Assembly: GCA_030144965.1 (NCBI GenBank)
Contig: JAMPUU010000017.1
Coordinates: 558,001 to 622,000, forward strand
Reading direction: 5' to 3'
Source: Nitrospira sp. BO4
GTDB lineage: Bacteria; Nitrospirota; Nitrospiria; Nitrospirales; Nitrospiraceae
DNA length: 64,000 nucleotides
The notes under the pieces are model-generated. The model ran no database searches and had not been told where the DNA came from. It saw only the letters and a program-made list of their open reading frames with translations. Below, in pieces: positions 61,437 through 64,000 of this stretch. The position numbers were made by a program, and so were the translations under genes. How positions within the stretch are numbered: the stretch's first letter is position 1; the number at the start of each line of letters is the position of its first letter.

Positions 61437-62516
61437 TCAGCACTTCTGAAAACGCTTTTGCTCGAATCCGGTCTCAAACACCCCGAACGGCACCACGTAA
61501 TGCCCGCTGTAGTGCGTACGGAGTCCGTCTGAACCGAGTGCGGCAAGACGGCCTCGGTCGCCAATTATGCGCGTGACGAAATAATACGGGAGTTCGATGC
61601 TGCCCCACTGCCGCTTGTACTCGTACACACCGCAACGCTTGTTCGCGGAAGACTGCCAGTTATAGACCGTCACTCCCTGTCCTCTCGCCCACTCCATGGA
61701 ATAGTCCGTATTGAGGAAATTGGGCGCCAGCTTCTCAAGCGCGCTGTCGAAGCTGAGCATGAACACGTCCATAATTCGCCGGTGGTACACGTAGAAGCCG
61801 CCTGAGACCACCGCATCATTCATTTTGAGCAAGACGAGTTGTGCACGTCCTTTGGCCACCAAGCTACGAAACAAGTTCTCAAACAACCGGTAGTCCAGTG
61901 GTATTGCCCCGATCTCCCGGTGCCGTTTCTGATGGATGCGGTACCACTGCTCCAATTCCGCCTCGTTCTTGCAGAAACTGGCCGTAAAACCCGCCTTGCG
62001 GCCGCGGTTGACGTTGTTTCGATGGCCGTGATTGCGATGCGCCGGACGGTCGAGCGGCACGTACTGCGTGAAGTTTTCAAAGATGAAGTCGGGCGACAAA
62101 TACCGCTCATACCACTCAAGGTCATCGGTGAACGGATTCGTGATGACGCTGAGGGTGAGGCAGTGGTGAAGTTCCGCCAGCGCAAGCGCCCGTTCGAGCA
62201 GGGCTCGGTAAGTCTCTCCAATTAGCGCGTGAGACAGGCCGGGACGATGAAAGACCCCGCCCAACGGTCCCGGTTGAGGAACGGACGTCAGCACGTTCCC
62301 CGTGTCCGCCTCATACAGATAGAGCGGCAGCCCGGCCAGGTCCTGTGTTCCGTCCGTGCAGATAAGAAAGAGAGGCCTGTCCGGCCCGAGACATGCGATC
62401 GCCCGGCACCAGTCCATCGACTGTTGAATGCAGGCATCGGGACACTCGTCGAACAACCGCTCATAGCGGGCAACCGACGAGGGATCTGCCGGGTCGATGT
62501 CAATGACCTGCAGCAT
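61437..62516 (-). CDS. FemAB/GNAT-like acyltransferase family protein
   Basis: 359 residues. Two-lobed GNAT fold of the FemAB/BioF2-like type: FDECPDACIQQSMDWCRAI near the start, TQYVPLDRPAHRNHGHRNNVNRGRKAGF (with the NNVNRGRKAG pattern), LYRIHQKRHREIG-like helix, VSGGFYVYHRRIMDVFM, and NWQSSANKRCGVYEYKRQWGSIELPYYF. These proteins transfer an acyl or aminoacyl group, for example to an aminosugar. With the aminotransferase upstream it could N-acylate the amino sugar; this is inference. Start overlaps the aminotransferase stop by 17 bases. Confidence 0.85.
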   Translation of the reverse strand: MLQVIDIDPADPSSVARYERLFDECPDACIQQSMDWCRAIACLGPDRPLFLICTDGTQDLAGLPLYLYEADTGNVLTSVPQPGPLGGVFHRPGLSHALIGETYRALLERALALAELHHCLTLSVITNPFTDDLEWYERYLSPDFIFENFTQYVPLDRPAHRNHGHRNNVNRGRKAGFTASFCKNEAELEQWYRIHQKRHREIGAIPLDYRLFENLFRSLVAKGRAQLVLLKMNDAVVSGGFYVYHRRIMDVFMLSFDSALEKLAPNFLNTDYSMEWARGQGVTVYNWQSSANKRCGVYEYKRQWGSIELPYYFVTRIIGDRGRLAALGSDGLRTHYSGHYVVPFGVFETGFEQKRFQKC

Positions 62517-63639
62517 GGACCTCCCCAGCCGGCTGATGCGGTCCGCTCACCAAGCGATGCAGCGCGTCGGCTACCTCATCAACATGGCCGTCGGGCATCT
62601 CCGGATATAATGGCAATGACAGCACGGTGGCTGCCGCCTGTTCCGTGATCGGAAATGCTCCGAGCCGGTAACCAAGTGACGACGCCCATGGTTGCAGATG
62701 GACGGGAACCGGATAGTGGATACCGGTCTGAATACCGGCTTCCTGCAGCTGCGATTGCAGCCGGTCTCGATCCCGTACCCTGATCACGTACAGATGGTAG
62801 ACGTGGTCGCCATGCGCCAGACGTTCCACACGGCCGGCGGAACATTTCTTTAGCTTGGCATCATACCGGGCTGCGAGCTCGCGACGCCGCTTGCTCCAGG
62901 ACTCAAGATGGCGCAGTTTGACACGAAGGATCGCGCCTTGAATCCCGTCCATGCGGTAGTTGAACCCCAAATACTCGTGATGGTATTTCCGTTCGGCGCC
63001 CCAGTCGCGAAGGATCCGCAGCTGACGGTCCGCCTCATCATGGCGAGCCGTGACGAGGCCACCTTCTCCGCACGCCCCGAGATTCTTGCCCGGATAAAAA
63101 CTGAAGCAACCGAAATCGCCGATAGAACCAACCGGCTTTCCCTTATAGCGGGCTCCATGCGCCTGACACGCATCCTCAATGACGGTGAGTCGATGGGCTC
63201 GCGCGATATCTAGAATGGGATCAAGATCCGCCGGCTGCCCATAGAGATGGACGGGGATCACGGCCTTGGTCTTCCCCGTAACGGCCGCCGCCAATCGATT
63301 GGGATCCATCGTGAGCGTACCGGGATCGACATCCACGAACCGAGGGATCGCACCGGCGTATCGGATGGCGGCCGCAGTGGCGACAAAGGTAAACGGTACA
63401 GTGATCACTTCGTCGCCCGGTTGTATGCCGGCGGCCAAGAGAGCCAGATGCAACGCGCTGGTACCGGAGTTCACGGCAACGGCATGGCGCGATTCGATAT
63501 ATCGCGCGAAGTCCTGCTCGAACGACATGACTTCCTGCCCCAGCACATACTGGCCGCTTTGGAGAACCGCCAGGACGGCGGGTTCCAACTCTCCCTTCAA
63601 GAAGCGGTACTGCGCCGGCAAATCGGAAAATGGAATCAT
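62500..63639 (-). CDS. DegT/DnrJ/EryC1-family sugar aminotransferase (WlbE/FdtB-like)
   Basis: 379 residues from the ATG at 63639, which overlaps the oxidoreductase stop (ATGA). Motifs: PFSDLPAQYRFLKGELEPAVL, SGTSALHLALLAAGI, the PLP lysine K185 in SFYPGKNLGACGEGGL, FNYRMDGIQGAILRVKLRHLE. The FYPGKNLGA pattern is characteristic of 3-aminosugar-forming enzymes such as FdtB, QdtB or WlbE. With the oxidoreductase immediately upstream it suggests a two-step 3-keto then 3-amino route; exact sugar unknown. Confidence 0.92.
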   Translation of the reverse strand: MIPFSDLPAQYRFLKGELEPAVLAVLQSGQYVLGQEVMSFEQDFARYIESRHAVAVNSGTSALHLALLAAGIQPGDEVITVPFTFVATAAAIRYAGAIPRFVDVDPGTLTMDPNRLAAAVTGKTKAVIPVHLYGQPADLDPILDIARAHRLTVIEDACQAHGARYKGKPVGSIGDFGCFSFYPGKNLGACGEGGLVTARHDEADRQLRILRDWGAERKYHHEYLGFNYRMDGIQGAILRVKLRHLESWSKRRRELAARYDAKLKKCSAGRVERLAHGDHVYHLYVIRVRDRDRLQSQLQEAGIQTGIHYPVPVHLQPWASSLGYRLGAFPITEQAAATVLSLPLYPEMPDGHVDEVADALHRLVSGPHQPAGEVHAAGH

Positions 63640-64000
63640 GCCGCGACCTTCATGTGGTGCAATTCGATCGGTGTCCCCCGCTGTGCCAGCGACAACGTGG
63701 CAGCCTCGAGAATCTCCACGACGCGGGCACCGGCCTCGCCGTTTGTGATCGGCGTCCGCGACTGCCCGATGCAATCAAGAAAATGCCGCGCCTCATGCCG
63801 GAGCGCTTCCGTGTTATCCAGCTGTGGAGCCCACATGTCGCCCGCGCGATAGCCGACCATCATCTGATAGACTTTTTCGCTGTGCTTGCTCTGAGGCTGG
63901 CGCGTCACACCCTTGTCGTACACCTTCACCTTTTCGCTGGGCTCCACGTCGTCGTACATGATCATTTTCCTGCTGCCGCCGATCAACGTGCGACGGACTT
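63636..64000 (-). CDS. Gfo/Idh/MocA-family oxidoreductase, C-terminal part (gene runs off the window)
   Basis: The visible frame continues to the window edge (residues VRRTLIGGSRKMIMYDD and onward), so the N-terminal Rossmann domain is outside. The visible C-terminal part has SRKMIMYDDVEPSEKVKVYDKG, ALRHEARHFLDCIGQSRTPITNGEAGARVVEILEAATLSLAQRG, the usual end of NAD(P)-dependent nucleotide-sugar oxidoreductases such as WlbA. Its stop overlaps the aminotransferase ATG. A partial call, so identity is moderately sure. Confidence 0.82.
   Translation of the reverse strand, partial: VRRTLIGGSRKMIMYDDVEPSEKVKVYDKGVTRQPQSKHSEKVYQMMVGYRAGDMWAPQLDNTEALRHEARHFLDCIGQSRTPITNGEAGARVVEILEAATLSLAQRGTPIELHHMKVAA

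Noticed and set aside
60499-61449. Plus-strand open frame of about 316 codons opposite the radical SAM gene
   Set aside because: Antisense to a gene with intact CxxxCxxC; translated product shows no domain.

Overview
The window is a gene-dense bacterial chromosome segment with no rRNA, tRNA, CRISPR array or insertion sequence that I can recognise. The gene repertoire points to a motile, diderm, Gram-negative-type bacterium: a type II secretion operon, a large chemotaxis and motor operon, a flagellin/filament-cap operon and two glycan clusters. The overall style resembles Nitrospirota (for example Nitrospira). That assignment is inference from gene content and style, because no phylogenetic marker lies in the window.

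Layout. (1) 99-11136, minus strand: a surface-polysaccharide cluster (Wzx-like flippase, nucleotidyltransferase-like protein, a kinase-APH-glycosyltransferase fusion, secreted beta-helix protein, O-antigen polymerase/ligase-like protein, methyltransferase, GT4 and WecG/TagA transferases). It looks more AT-rich than the rest. (2) 11674-13856, minus: gmd and fcl for GDP-L-fucose, followed by a short remnant of a UDP-GlcNAc 2-epimerase gene. (3) 14015-24546, plus: type II secretion genes in the order C-E-F-G-H-I-J-N-L-M-K, with no secretin gene gspD. (4) 24663-40365, minus: one long co-directional run with cheY, cheZ, motA, motB, a STAS protein, a CheZ-like protein, cheY, cheA, cheW, an MCP, cheR, cheD and cheB, then two STAS proteins, a receiver-PP2C phosphatase, an Hpt protein and a receiver-HATPase protein. 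The last five, with the third STAS protein, form a partner-switching module built into the chemotaxis operon. (5) 40692-41999: a small excisionase-type HTH protein (minus) and a divergent MinD/FlhG-like ATPase (plus). (6) 42126-49019, minus: flagellin behind a sigma-28 promoter, then flaG, fliD, fliS, a FliT-like gene, a GGDEF protein with a destroyed active-site motif, a PilZ protein and a soluble MCP fragment carrying a C-terminal Cache-like sensor. (7) 49081-64000, minus: a glycosylation island leading into flagellin (oxidoreductase, two DegT-family aminotransferases, FemAB-like transferase, radical SAM/SPASM protein, epimerase, a 1242-residue triple-GT2/TPR protein, two GT9 proteins and a CgeB-like transferase), probably for flagellin or another surface glycan.

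How they fit together: regions 4 to 7 describe building, decorating and steering a flagellum. The switch signal CheY-P appears to have two candidate phosphatases. The partner-switching module could couple chemosensory signalling to gene expression or another output. The PilZ/degenerate-GGDEF pair suggests c-di-GMP input to motility. Regions 1 to 3 supply surface polysaccharide and protein export. A family of GTGAAGCG/CGCTTCAC inverted repeats is scattered through gaps of the chemotaxis operon, and one copy lies inside the cheA coding sequence.
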